64,000 nucleotides of DNA from Nitrosomonas sp. (GTDB taxonomy: Bacteria > Pseudomonadota > Gammaproteobacteria > Burkholderiales > Nitrosomonadaceae). This document shows positions 19,319 to 29,449 of this stretch, one piece after another. Below the pieces are notes generated by a model. The model saw only the letters and a list, made by a program, of their open reading frames with translations, had not been told where the DNA came from and searched no databases. The DNA lies in contig JADKHF010000042.1 of the NCBI GenBank assembly GCA_016721865.1, positions 124,001-188,000 of the forward strand. The letters are read 5' to 3'. A program made the position numbers and the translations under genes. Each line of letters begins with the position of its first letter. Within the stretch, counting starts at the first letter, position 1.

Positions 19319-21032
19319 TTGAAAGAAAAATCCGAAAATAATTTTCCCGTTGAGTCAGTATCTTCCAATTTTATTCGCAATATTATTGATGAGGATAACC
19401 GTACCGGTAAATGGAATGGACGTGTGGAAACACGATTTCCTCCCGAACCGAATGGCTATTTGCATATTGGCCATGCCAAGAGTATCTGTCTTAATTTTGG
19501 TATTGCGCATGATTATGGTGGTGTGTGTCATTTGCGCTTTGACGACACCAATCCGGAGAAGGAAGCGCAGGAGTTTGTCGATTCGATTTGTGACAGTGTT
19601 TCCTGGCTCGGTTTTGATTGGGGCAAGCATCTTTTACTATTCTTCCGATTATTTCGATCAGCTCTACGAATTCGCCGAGTATCTGATTGATCAGGGGAAA
19701 GCCTATGTTGAAGGTCTCACGGCGGAGGAAATTCGCGAGATGCGCGGTACACTGACCAGTCCTGGTAAGAACAGCCCTTATCGGGATCGTCCGGCGGCAG
19801 AAAACCAGGATTTGTTCCGGCGCATGAAAGCCGGAGAGTTTCCGGACGGCCAATATGTGCTGCGTGCCAAGATTGACATGGCGTCGCCCAACATCAACAT
19901 GCGCGACCCGGTGATTTACCGCATTCGCCACGTGCATCATCAACGCACCGGCAACCAATGGTGCATTTATCCGATGTACGACTATACGCACTGCATTTCA
20001 GACGCACTGGAAAAAATTACGCACTCCTTGTGTACATTGGAATTTGAGGATCACCGGCCATTGTACGACTGGGTATTGGATCAACTGGCAGACAAAGTGC
20101 CGTGCCATCCGCAGCAAATCGAATTTGCTCGCCTCAATTTAACGTATACCGTGATGAGCAAGCGCAAATTGATCGAATTGGTGGAAAGCAAACTGGTGGA
20201 TGGCTGGGATGATCCTCGCCTGAGCACACTGGCAGGTGTGCGCCGCCGCGGTTTTACGCCGCGTTCTATCCGCTTGTTTGCCGACCGCATCGGTATCAGC
20301 AAGGCGGATTCCTGGATTGATATGAGCATACTGGAAGACTGCTTGCGTGAAGATCTGAATGAAAATGCGCCGCGCCGTATTGCCATCCTGAAGCCGCTGA
20401 AACTGATAGTCGACAACTATCCGGAAGATCAGCAAGAAGATTGCTTTGCACCGAATCATCCGCAAAAACCGGAATGGGGCAAACGCACGATCCCTTTCTC
20501 CAAAATACTATATATCGAACGCGATGATTTCATGGAAATGCCCACCAAAGGCTACTTCCGCCTGTCGCCTGGTGCTGAAGTGCGTTTGCGTTATGCGTTT
20601 ATCGTCAAATGTGTGCAAGTGGTTAAAAATGCGCAGGGTGAAATCGAGGCAATTCATTGTACTTACGACCCCGACACCAAGAGCGGAACTCCCGGATCGG
20701 ATAGCCGCAAAGTCAAGGGCAATATCCACTGGCTATCCGCCAGACACGTACAACCGGCGGAAATACGCCTGTACGACCGCTTGTTTACCGATCCCTATCC
20801 GGACAGCGGCGACAAGGATTACAAAACATCGCTAAATCCTGATTCAAAGGAAATTATTACCGTGTATGTGGAACAATCGCTCTGTGATGCGCAGCCTGAA
20901 CAAAGTTTTCAGTTTGAACGCAACGGCTATTTCATCGCAGATCGGCTCGATATGAAACCCGGCAAGCCAGTATTCAACCGCGCCGTAACATTGCGGGATT
21001 CCTGGGGGAAAAATACAGGTACAAGTATTTAA
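19319..21032 (+). CDS. glnS: Glutaminyl-tRNA synthetase (frameshifted)
   Basis: Class I synthetase charging tRNA-Gln. The first frame (19319 to about 19625) holds the HIGH motif PPEPNGYLHIGHAKSICLNFG and FDDTNPEKE. The second frame (about 19625 to 21032) continues YYSSDYFDQLYEFAEYLI and carries the MSKRK motif (TVMSKRKLIELV) plus both beta-barrel anticodon-binding domains. The break is near 19622-19632, in GGGGCAAGCATCTTTTAC. The enzyme is essential where no amidotransferase route exists, so a one-base sequence error is the likeliest reason. The start is TTG 19319. Confidence 0.9.
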
Positions 21033-21077
21033 TGAAATAAATCAGAGCCGAACAACTCGGCATTATCGAGGAGCACC

Positions 21078-21339
21078 GTGAAAAAACTGAAAAATGAAGC
21101 TGCATTATTCAAGGAAGCCATGCTCGCCGGCGTGAAGTATGCAGAAGGGCGCGGCGTGGTCGAGTTTGAAGCAACCGATTCGGCAAGTGAAAAATTGCTC
21201 TACATCTATCGTTTGCTGGTACACGATAAAGTGATGCAGCCCTTACCGGAAGATCAAGTCGCTGAGAAAACCTTGCGGCACAAGCTTCGCCCTCTGGTAT
21301 GCAAAACAATTATCCAAGGATCATCCGTTGTTGAAATGA
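21078..21339 (+). CDS. DUF5062 family protein (frameshifted)
   Basis: A small cytoplasmic protein of unknown function, about 86 residues. The first frame gives MKKLKNEAALFKEAMLAGVKYAEGRG through RLLVHDKVMQPLP to HKL. The family C-terminus FALWYAKQLSKDHPLLK is found one frame over and ends at 21339. One extra base at about 21286-21290 separates them; read without correction, the frame runs to 21362 with an unrelated tail. It starts 45 bases after glnS, preceded by GAGGAG. Confidence 0.75.
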
Positions 21340-21476
21340 CACGAAATGTACGGTATCAATAAACGAAACGCATTACACTGGATGTTTCTCGAATTGAGTG
21401 ATATGTCACTGATCTCTTTGAACACTATTTCATTCGGCGCAATAAAGATGTCTTCCGTAGCTGTTTGATTTCCATG

Positions 21477-21812
21477 TTATGAGCCATTCGCTATGGCATC
21501 CATAACCAATTGGAAAAGTTCATCAGCGCGATTGGTCGATCTAATGGCACCATGCACTCTTGCTTGTTTCTTGTGTTCCGGTAAGTTTGAGCTGGCATAG
21601 ATAACAGATGGAGTTGTATCTCCGAGAGAGCAAAGCTTATCGAGTACAACATAGCCCTCTTTGGGCTCCTCTTTTCGACCCATGTCAGACGGCTGCGAAC
21701 TTGTTGGTCTTCAGGATATCAAGGATTTCGTTAGTGGAAAGAGCCAGAAAAAATCAACACCTTGTGCTTCAAAAGTCTGACGTTCGTAAATATTATTCTC
21801 TGGAAGATTTTA
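21477..21812 (-). pseudogene. Receiver-like (response regulator) domain remnant
   Basis: Three frames together resemble one receiver domain. PENNIYERQTFEAQGVDFF comes first, then LALSTNEILDILKTNKFAAV. After another shift comes SDMGRKEEPKEGYVVLDKL, which includes the phospho-acceptor Asp position, and then TTPSVIYASSNLPEHKKQARVHGAIRSTNRADELFQLVMDAI. The N-terminal VDD motif is not found and a stop lies just upstream. Two frame breaks plus a lost N-terminus indicate a decayed gene. No kinase gene is nearby. Confidence 0.55.
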
Positions 21813-22004
21813 GAAACCGCGGGATGCCCGGGCTATACGCGCGATCGGATTTGTATCAATAACTCTGCATTCAGTGAATTCTGTCAATCCAAGTAACGTC
21901 TGGATAGTTTGTTTGGTAGATAACAGACACCGTGGCAGCGCTGTATTAATGTATGCAACATGGTAACCATTGTGGGAGCCACCTTTTAATACAGGAGCAT
22001 TAAC

Positions 22005-22361
22005 ATGAAAGTGATTTCACCGCGTCTGCACGGCTATCTTGATTTTCTGACCGTTATTCTATTTTTACTTGCCCCAACATTATTAGGGCTAAGCCAGATA
22101 CCAGCGATGCTTGCGTATGGCCTGGCGGTAATTCATCTAATCGTTACATTGGCATCCGATTTTCCTTTCGGCGTCATCAGGATCATTCCATTTTCCGTTC
22201 ATGGTTGGATTGAGCGCATAGTCGGTCCTTCGCTGATTGCGGTGCCTTTTATTCTCGGTTTTGCCAATGAAGAGATCGCACGGAATTTTTATATCGCCGC
22301 CGGTCTGATCATTATCGTAGTGGGTGTGTTGACGGATTACCAAAGTAAGGCGAAAGATTGA
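22005..22361 (+). CDS. Small four-helix membrane protein, SPW-repeat-like
   Basis: A 118-residue protein almost wholly made of four membrane segments (about 14-33, 36-52, 66-85, 91-110). The paired pattern LHGYLDFLTVILFLLAP and VHGWIERIVGPSLIAVPF repeats the same motif twice, as in SPW-repeat membrane proteins. Function unknown. Preceded by a good ribosome-binding site region (AGGAG) at 21991. Confidence 0.65.
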   Translation: MKVISPRLHGYLDFLTVILFLLAPTLLGLSQIPAMLAYGLAVIHLIVTLASDFPFGVIRIIPFSVHGWIERIVGPSLIAVPFILGFANEEIARNFYIAAGLIIIVVGVLTDYQSKAKD

Positions 22362-22409
22362 AAGGGTTAATCCATCAGTGTTCCCTGAATTAAACAATGT
22401 CCTCCGGTG

Positions 22410-22781
22410 TTATTCGCAACGATAAACATTCCCGATAAATAGGATCTCCTTATCAACCCCGGGAATCTCATATTTTCCGGTGTTATTGGCATAGATAATA
22501 TGCACATTATTGCCGCCCAGCTTCTGTGCTTCGTTTCTTAAGTTGTTTCTGGCTTTAATCAGCCGGTCGGTATAGGGGGTATTGTCTTCTTCGGTTTCGT
22601 TTTCTTTAGATGAGCCTTTCACTTTACCGAGTAATTCGCATCCATCAGGGCCTTGTTCGCCGAGTATGATTGTCACCGTTTCGACTTTTTCCGGTAGTGC
22701 TGAAACTTCCGTGCAGCCGATGATGAGGAATACCAGCACTATTTTTTGGATTAGCTTGCCTATTTCTTTTGAAACACTCAT
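22410..22781 (-). CDS. DUF4156-type lipoprotein
   Basis: About 123 residues with a lipoprotein signal: KLIQKIVLVFLIIGC, where the Cys would be lipidated and the protein anchored in the envelope. The mature part has ...LGEQGPDGCELLGKVKG and LIKARNNLRNEAQKLGGNNVHI, as in DUF4156 (RcsF-like fold) lipoproteins. I start at MSVSKEIGK (22781); the frame is open further upstream. Role unknown. Confidence 0.72.
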   Translation of the reverse strand: MSVSKEIGKLIQKIVLVFLIIGCTEVSALPEKVETVTIILGEQGPDGCELLGKVKGSSKENETEEDNTPYTDRLIKARNNLRNEAQKLGGNNVHIIYANNTGKYEIPGVDKEILFIGNVYRCE

Positions 22782-22969
22782 GGGTGACTCCTGATACGTG
22801 ATTGTATATTTCTTAGCCGGGGTAGCATAGAGAAGCACAGCATCTTCCGTCAATAGCAGTGCATAGTATTGGCTTGCATGAGAGGAAATAAAGTCACTTG
22901 TCGTTCCTTTTTAAGCCATTTCCTGAAATCTTACTCAGGTATATTGCGTCAATGTAACTTACAGGAGGT

Positions 22970-23548
22970 GTGACATTGGATATCATCATCTATATTTCCC
23001 TGGCAGGGATAGCCATCGTTTTCATATACGGTATCATGCTCTATAACAGCCTGGTTGATATTAAGCACAGCGTATCACAGGCTTGGTCGAATATTGATAT
23101 TCTGTTGAAGCAGCGCCACGACGAGCTTCCAAAACTGGTTGAAACCTGCAAACAGTATATGGGTTTTGAGCAGGAAACGCTCAAGCAGGTGATTGCCGCA
23201 CGTTCTCAGGTTGCAACCGCGCGGGAGGCTGGAAATATCAGTGCATTAGGTTCTGCGGAAAATATGTTGCGGGTTGGGTTGGGCAATTTGTTCGCAGTGG
23301 TGGAAGATTATCCGGAGTTGAAAGCCAGTGAGAAATTCCAGCATTTACAGGCGCGAATTTCCGGATTGGAAAATAGCATTGCTGATCGCCGTGAGTACTA
23401 CAATGAGGCGGTCAGAATTAACAATGTGCGGATAGAGCAGTTTCCCGATGTCATTATCGCCAATTGGTTTAAATTCAAGCCACGCGATTTACTCGAGTTT
23501 AGCGATGCCGACAAACAGGATGTCAATATCGGCAAATTGTTTGGCTAA
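22970..23548 (+). CDS. LemA family protein
   Basis: A 192-residue membrane-anchored helical protein: one N-terminal transmembrane helix (about 5-24), then the long LemA helical bundle with YNSLVDIKHSVSQAWSNIDILLKQRHDELPKLVETCKQYM and ENSIADRREYYNEAVRINN. The start is GTG at 22970, right after AGGAGGT. LemA proteins are widespread and of unclear function. It is followed after 14 bases by a GIDE-type protein, a frequent pairing. Confidence 0.92.
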   Translation: MTLDIIIYISLAGIAIVFIYGIMLYNSLVDIKHSVSQAWSNIDILLKQRHDELPKLVETCKQYMGFEQETLKQVIAARSQVATAREAGNISALGSAENMLRVGLGNLFAVVEDYPELKASEKFQHLQARISGLENSIADRREYYNEAVRINNVRIEQFPDVIIANWFKFKPRDLLEFSDADKQDVNIGKLFG

Positions 23549-23562
23549 CGTACGGTTTCAAC

Positions 23563-24492
23563 GTGAATATCCTGTTGGCAGAACTTTCGCCGGAAGATTA
23601 TCAATTTTTTCTGGGCATATTGCTATTGGCCGCATTGATCAGTTTTTATTTTTTTATTCGTAACTGGAAGCGGCTGCGTATCATCGAGGATACTCCCACC
23701 GCCAGACTACGCTCTGCGCATCAAGGTTATATTGAGCTGGAAGGAAAGGGGCAGTTTGTTGATGATCGCCCGATTTACGCGCCGCTTTCAAATCACCCAT
23801 GTCTCTGGTATCGCAGTTTAATCGAAAAACAGGAATCGTTTACCGAGAATGACCGTACGCAAACACGCTGGAATGTTGTTTACAAAAATAACAGTGATCA
23901 CCGGTTTAAGCTGACAGATGGCGTAAGCAGTTGCTATGTGGACCCGGACGATGCGGAAGTCAACGGCAACGAAAAACTGGTGTGGTATGGCAATACCGAA
24001 TGGCCAACCCGGACGCAGATACTCGAAAGCCAATCGATAGTGAATGCGATGACAAACAACTACCGTTACAGTGAATGGTTGATACTGCCGGGCCAGCCAC
24101 TGTATATATTGGGCCAATTCAGCACTTGGTCTGCAGCGGCGGAGCACTCAGCCCGTGATGTGATGATCAACCTGATTAATGATTGGAAACAAGATCAGCA
24201 AACGTTGCACAACCGGTTTGATATTAACAAGGATGGCAAAATCGATCAGGAAGAATGGGAATCCGCTCGCCAAATGGCGCGATCAGAAGCGCAGAAAATT
24301 CATGATCAACTGGTTCTGGAGCCGGATACCCATATCATTGCAAAACCCAGAAACACAGCAAAGCCATTTATCATCTCGGTATATCCACAAGCATTATTGG
24401 CACAGAAATACCGTTGCAATGCCTTCATGGCACTGGCAACGTGCATCACATTAATCTGTACTATCGCCTGGTTAGTTCATATGCATGGGTAA
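23563..24492 (+). CDS. GIDE/BAM-domain membrane protein with EF-hand
   Basis: 309 residues with membrane helices at about 14-33 and 283-305. Between them is a domain like that of E3 ligase GIDE (BAM): RSAHQGYIELEGKGQFVDDRPIYAPLSNHPCLWYR. An EF-hand calcium loop, DINKDGKIDQEEW, lies near residue 221. No RING finger is visible, so ubiquitin-type ligase activity is not implied. Co-transcribed with lemA. The start GTG 23563 is chosen from the spacing to lemA. Confidence 0.72.
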   Translation: MNILLAELSPEDYQFFLGILLLAALISFYFFIRNWKRLRIIEDTPTARLRSAHQGYIELEGKGQFVDDRPIYAPLSNHPCLWYRSLIEKQESFTENDRTQTRWNVVYKNNSDHRFKLTDGVSSCYVDPDDAEVNGNEKLVWYGNTEWPTRTQILESQSIVNAMTNNYRYSEWLILPGQPLYILGQFSTWSAAAEHSARDVMINLINDWKQDQQTLHNRFDINKDGKIDQEEWESARQMARSEAQKIHDQLVLEPDTHIIAKPRNTAKPFIISVYPQALLAQKYRCNAFMALATCITLICTIAWLVHMHG

Positions 24493-24520
24493 TTCAGTCA
24501 ACACCATCAAAGTCCGGCCA

Positions 24521-24678
24521 GGAGCCTGTCGGACTTAAGGTCAATCTACTGAGCCAATGGGGAAACGGTCTATATTTCCTCAATTTCTCATTGCATAGTC
24601 TTGCTATGCGCCTCTAAATCGAGAAAATCCGCACGTTCCCACCTGGTTCGCTACGATTGCTAAATCCGACAGGCTCCC
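24521..24678 (-). mobile_element. MITE-like palindromic element, family 1, copy 2
   Basis: Inverted copy of the element at 5048-5210, with termini GGAGCCTGTCGGACTTA and TAAATCCGACAGGCTCC. The right-hand 65 bases run into the CYTH-CHAD gene and supply its last codons and stop. No transposase is present. Confidence 0.85.
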
Positions 24679-26167
24679 GGCGCCAGAACAATTTAGAACG
24701 CGCCAGCCGTCGCCAGACAGAATTGGATGAGGATGCGTGCTGTGTGGCTTCTAATTCCAATGCACCACTGAGCCGGCCAAGTTCGAAGCTGTGAGTGACG
24801 GATTTTCTGGGCAATTTGCGCAGCAACTGCATGCCAATATGTATATCGTTTTCGTGTCCCAGCTCATCCTGGAATGCTGCCAAGGCTGTGATGAAATGAT
24901 TTGCGCGTTTTCCATAGAGTGGTGCAAAAGCTTCTGCCGTGTAACGCATCTTTTTGGCGGCGATGCGTGCTCTATGACGTTCGGTTGAGTCAAGTTTGGC
25001 GAAGCCGTGGCAGCGTTTTCGCAGTGTATGCCAGTGCTTCTCGAGAATCACCTCCGCCCATCGCTTGGTGTCGCGCAATTGACTATCAGCGTGTGTGGTC
25101 AGCAGGCTGCGGCCAATGTCGAGTACGAGCCGGGTGAACAGGGGTTTGAGCAGCAATGCTTGCGCCCGCTGGCGGGCGTGCGCAGCAATATCACGCATCT
25201 GAGCAAGCGTTGTATCCTTCACCGGCGTATTCCAAAGCGATTCTCCCATTATCGTCAATACCCCAGATAAAGTCTCTTGCAGGAACACATCCCAGTCGCG
25301 CGCCGGATTGAACGTATGCAACGATTCACGTAGCGACCGATCCCAATCGGGGGTGTCCAGATCCAAGGATTTCGCCAGCAGCACGCCGGAACGGAGGCGA
25401 CGCAATGCGATGCGAAGCTGGTGCAGGTATTCAGTGTCGTGTGCATTTTCCAGAAAGCCGGGGACATTGGCGACCAACTGCACCAATGCCGCCTGCAGAA
25501 TGGCATTCCAGGCTTCGCCGGCCGTTTGATCTTTATGAATTGCCGGTTGGATAGCCCTGATCGGGCTAGCGATCACTGCGCCGCTCAGGATATAGCCACG
25601 TTCCGCTTTGCTGCGCGGTTCGATGTGGAGTGGCACCTGTTCCAGTAATTGTGTTGCTATGTCGAACAAAAATGCAGGTGCGCCGGATTTAAGCTCAATT
25701 TCCACTTCGCAAATATCCCGGGACATTTCTCCTGCATAAATTTTGCCGATGTCGAGAGCTACTTCGGCTTGCGTTTCAGAATTGTCAATTTGCCAGGTAG
25801 TGCGGTTAAACTCTGTTGAGAACGCCGGTGCGATATGCTTCGGTTTGATTCCATTCAATAAATCTAATGCTGTTGGCGGCAATACGGAAAAATCCGGATG
25901 GCTGCCGTCACTGATCGCCATTTCCCATTCCGGGCGGCTCGACAACGCGCCGACGGATTGTGCCTCGGCTTTCAATGTTTGAATCCACTGATCATCCACC
26001 CGGCGCACACGCAATGCGATGCCGCGCTGCATCAGATCAAACTTTGGGGTGTCGAAATAAATGCTGAGCAGCGGGCGTTGTTCTGGCGCGATCTTGCTCA
26101 ACAAGGGATGTCGACGGATACGCGCAATATGGCGTGGATGCAAAGACAGTTTCAGCTCAATTTCCAT
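24614..26167 (-). CDS. CYTH and CHAD domain protein
   Basis: 517 residues. The N-terminal CYTH domain (about 1-200) begins with the EIELKL signature of triphosphate tunnel enzymes and continues YFDTPKFDLMQRGIALRVRR and EVEIELKSG. The C-terminal CHAD domain (about 220-500) is a His-rich helical bundle known to bind polyphosphate (HQLRIALRRLRS, HRARIAAKKMRYTAEAF). The last about 21 residues (EPVGFSNRSEPGGNVRIFSI) are encoded by the MITE, so the native C-terminus was replaced on insertion. The gene lies next to ppk2, fitting a role in polyphosphate or triphosphate turnover. Confidence 0.9.
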   Translation of the reverse strand: MEIELKLSLHPRHIARIRRHPLLSKIAPEQRPLLSIYFDTPKFDLMQRGIALRVRRVDDQWIQTLKAEAQSVGALSSRPEWEMAISDGSHPDFSVLPPTALDLLNGIKPKHIAPAFSTEFNRTTWQIDNSETQAEVALDIGKIYAGEMSRDICEVEIELKSGAPAFLFDIATQLLEQVPLHIEPRSKAERGYILSGAVIASPIRAIQPAIHKDQTAGEAWNAILQAALVQLVANVPGFLENAHDTEYLHQLRIALRRLRSGVLLAKSLDLDTPDWDRSLRESLHTFNPARDWDVFLQETLSGVLTIMGESLWNTPVKDTTLAQMRDIAAHARQRAQALLLKPLFTRLVLDIGRSLLTTHADSQLRDTKRWAEVILEKHWHTLRKRCHGFAKLDSTERHRARIAAKKMRYTAEAFAPLYGKRANHFITALAAFQDELGHENDIHIGMQLLRKLPRKSVTHSFELGRLSGALELEATQHASSSNSVWRRLARSKLFWRREPVGFSNRSEPGGNVRIFSI

Positions 26168-26339
26168 GAAAGTTTCCCTGTTTGAACAATGCCACTGCGT
26201 ACGGTTGTGTTAGAGAAAATCTGAATAAGCTATCACGTTCATGGTTCGATAAGCTCATCGCGAATGTAATTCAGCTCTTGACTTTCGCTCTGAGCTTGTC
26301 ACCGGAGTTAATCAGAGCCACCGTGATTACTGTACTATT

Positions 26340-27158
26340 CTATTCAATCTTTAGCTTATCAAAGTTGATCCCCGCAGGTGCAGAAGGTGTTTTTAGTTTC
26401 ATATCTTCCAACGCTTTAACGACACGATCAGCGATGACCAAATTGCGATACCATTTCCGGTTGGCCGGTACGATATACCAGGGTGCTTGATCGGTGCTGG
26501 TGGCGGCCATCATGGCTTCGAATGCACCTAAATAGTTTTTCCACAATTTGCGCTCTTCCAGATCCGCTTCGTTAAACTTCCAGCGCTTCTCCGGATTGTT
26601 AATGCGCTCTTCCAGCCGTTTCTTCTGTTCATCTTTTGAGATGTGCAGGAAAAACTTCAGGATGACCGTTCCACTCTCAGACAGCAATTCCTCGAATTCC
26701 TTGATCTGATTAAATCGCTGTTTCACCACGCTATCCGATATGAGTCCATGCACATGGGTGATCAAAACATCTTCATAGTGCGAACGGTTGAAAATGCCGA
26801 TCTGCCCTTTGGCAGGTGCTTTCTGATGTACGCGCCACAAAAAATCATGATTCAGCTCTTCCGCTGATGGTGCCTTGAAGGAAATCACTTTGCAACCCTG
26901 CGGATTTACGCCAGACATCACACTTTTGATCGTGCCGTCTTTGCCGCTGGTATCCATTCCCTGCAACACAATCAGCAACGCACGGTTGCCATTGGCATAA
27001 AGGCGTTCCTGAAGCTCCCCTAGTCTTCCGATTAATTTTTCTGTGATGACATTGGCTTTTTCTTTGCTTTTGTCGGTCTTCTTGTGGTTCCCGGTGTCAT
27101 CGGGATCGAAATGTGACAGGTTCAGCTTGCTCTCGGGTATCACTTGATATTTTTTCAT
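26340..27158 (-). CDS. ppk2: Polyphosphate kinase 2 (PPK2 family)
   Basis: A 272-residue P-loop kinase that moves phosphate between polyphosphate and nucleotides. Walker A is GMDTSGKDGTIKSVM, Walker B is IFNRSHYEDVLI, and the lid is LEERINNPEKRWKFNEAD. Size and motifs match the single-domain class that phosphorylates ADP or AMP from polyphosphate. The neighbouring CYTH-CHAD protein is the likely partner. ATG start at 27158. Confidence 0.92.
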   Translation of the reverse strand: MKKYQVIPESKLNLSHFDPDDTGNHKKTDKSKEKANVITEKLIGRLGELQERLYANGNRALLIVLQGMDTSGKDGTIKSVMSGVNPQGCKVISFKAPSAEELNHDFLWRVHQKAPAKGQIGIFNRSHYEDVLITHVHGLISDSVVKQRFNQIKEFEELLSESGTVILKFFLHISKDEQKKRLEERINNPEKRWKFNEADLEERKLWKNYLGAFEAMMAATSTDQAPWYIVPANRKWYRNLVIADRVVKALEDMKLKTPSAPAGINFDKLKIE

Positions 27159-27210
27159 AGAGAAATAGTACTCCGGTTATTATTACTACATCAAAATGAC
27201 ATATTGTGAT

Positions 27211-27254
27211 AGATCAGGCGTATTAAAGCACGGAAACTGGACAATCACTTGAAT
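27211..27254. repeat. 44-bp direct repeat, left copy
   Basis: Starts AGATCAGGCGTATTAAAGCA and matches 31968-32011 with about two mismatches, same orientation. The pair brackets the accessory block 27.2-32.0 kb. Between here and the IS91-type gene (27255-27494) I see no other supported feature. Confidence 0.85.
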
Positions 27255-27439
27255 CGACTATCTGAAAAAGGATTGCTTGCATATGGATTGCATGCGCTGT
27301 CAGGTGAATACTTGGAACCGCATTGGCCATGCTCAGAAAAGCAGCTGAAATTCCTGTCCTTCTCAGCCTTCTCAAGGAGGACTTCATGGCTTAAGGACGT
27401 CCTCACGAAATTTTTCACTTGGTGGGGCGGTTTAAGAAA

Positions 27440-29280
27440 TGCAACAACCAGTCGATAGTCGATACTTTGAGAACGAACACTGCTCTCAAAGATCATGCCG
27501 ACAGCCACTTACCGCAAACCGACAGAGAACCTGCATCAATCAGCACAACACGCCACGGATGGAAACCGCGTTCACTATGAACGACACCGACCGGAAGAAA
27601 CCGTTTTGTATCAACTGGTGCAAGAACACGTAGAAACCTTCTTTGCACAAGTTGAAACCGAAGTTGGGTCGAGGCTACCCGATTTCGTCAAAGACGAATT
27701 TGACGCCTTTCTTGAATGCGGCATTTTGGCACATGGCTTTTTGCGCCTGCGCTGTGCCGACTGTTCCCATGAAAAGCTGGCCGCCTTTTCCTGCAAACGA
27801 CGGGGATTCTATCCTTCGTGCGGTGGGCGGCGCATGGCGCAGACGGCTGCTCACTTGGTCGATCACGTTATTCCCAATGTGCCCGTGCGGCAATGGGTAC
27901 TTTCAGTCCCGATTCCGCTGCGAGTTCTATTCGCTGCTCATCCGCATCTGCTCTCGCCGGTATTGCAGGTCATTCAACGCGCCATTTCCATTTTTTTGAT
28001 CAAACAGGCCGGATTCAAACGGGGTGATGCACAAACCGGCGCGGTCACGTTGATTCAGCGTTTTGGTTCGGCGGCCAATCTCAACATCCACCTGCATTGT
28101 TTGGTACTCGATGGCGTCTATCACATCCAGGGCGGCGTACCGGCGTTCCATGGAGTACGCACACCGACGGCTGAACAACTGCAGACACTGCTTGGCCAGA
28201 TCATCCAGCGTATCATGAAAGCATTGACCCGCCACGGCGCGCTCATTGAGGAGGAGGGCAGGACTTTTCTCGCCGACATGGAAGCGGATACCGCTTTGGC
28301 CCCGCTGCAATCGGCGGCCTGCACCTATCGGATCGCACTGTGGGTCCACGGGCAGGACAGAAGGTATTGACGTTGAAGACCTTATCCACGCAAAGCACAC
28401 AACAACATCAGTCAAGTCAGGCATGCTGTGCCAACGCACACGGCTTCAGTCTGCATGCCAATGTGCGCAGCGCCATGAACCAACAAAGCCAAACTGGAAC
28501 GTCTGTGTCGCTATATCACGCGACCCGCGATTGCCGATGAACGCCTGGCGCGAAATAAGGATGGACAAGTGGTATTGACGCTGAAAACACCTTATCGGGA
28601 TGGCACGACCCATATCGTGATGTCACCACTGGAATTCATGCAGCGACTAGCCGCGCTGGTTCCCCGACCAAGGCTCAATCTTATTCGCTTCCATGGCGTA
28701 CTTGCGCCAAACGCAAAACTTCGTTCCGAGATTATTCCTGGCAGCAAGAAAAACAAAAGTAATGCATCAAATGCGAGTGGCGCTGTGCCGTCTTCCTCGG
28801 CTTCCGTGCGTATCAGTTGGGCACGTTTGCTTAAGCGGGTGTTCGATATTGACATTGAGCACTGCCCGAATTGTGGCGGAACCCTGAAAATTGTTGCCGC
28901 CATCCTGGAGAGAGCCGCAATCACTAAAATTCTTAACAATCTTGGTTTGTCCTGCCCGGGCGCCGCCACGATCACCTGCGCAGGTCCAGGGTCTTTTCGA
29001 CCCCATCTGATTCGAGGCGCATCTTTTTCAGCTCTCTTCATGATTGATCTGGCGTTCCCCCTTGGGCGTCTTTTGCGTGAAGGGAAAAAATGGGCCAGAA
29101 CCAGCCAGAACCAACACTTTTTGCTGCTGATCAAAGACAAATTTTGCGAATTTCGGATGACTTTCCGGTCAGGTTGACGACCAAACCGTTTCCCGGTACA
29201 TTCGGTTCTTATGAAAAGAGGGCGTTTGTTTTTCCTATACGCCGCCCCGACGTCCATTCCTAGGGTAATGGGGTTCAATG
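27440..29280 (+). mobile_element. IS91-like insertion element, inactive
   Basis: Approximate extent of a rolling-circle type element around the broken transposase. The left edge is placed shortly before the transposase ATG and the right edge after the GC-rich stretch at about 29210-29280. IS91 elements lack inverted repeats, so exact ends cannot be set by eye. Confidence 0.65.
27495..29177 (+). pseudogene. IS91 family transposase, frameshifted
   Basis: HUH-type rolling-circle transposase. The N-terminal zinc-binding region has LRCADCSHEKLAAFSCKRRGFYPSCGGRRMAQTA. The core includes GAVTLIQRFGSAANLNIHLHCLVLDGVY, the His-rich HUH-type motif. The frame breaks near 28338 (about two extra bases before GPRAGQKVLTLKT) and again near 28485 (one extra A before KLERLCRYITRPAIADERL). 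It then runs to 29177 with a second Cys pair, CPNCGG. Two breaks make it inactive as written. Confidence 0.85.
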
Positions 29281-29449
29281 TGTGCTAGTAAAACTGGCCA
29301 GGGCATTACCCTTTCCATTTCGCTTAAAAAAACCTCCCGGCGCGTCCGGCGTTTCTTGTGACTGTAGTCAAGATCTGCAAAGCTCGTTTGGTGTGGCATG
29401 GCGTATTTAGAAAGTTAGCAGGTAATACTATTATCCCAAACTTCGGGAT

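Noticed and set aside
23563..24492. Bacterial E3 ubiquitin ligase
   Set aside because: Only the GIDE/BAM-like domain and an EF-hand are visible; no RING finger and no other ubiquitin-like conjugation genes nearby.
27245..27508. Open frames on both strands before the IS91-like transposase
   Set aside because: No family match on either strand and no start signals; probably non-coding DNA next to the element.
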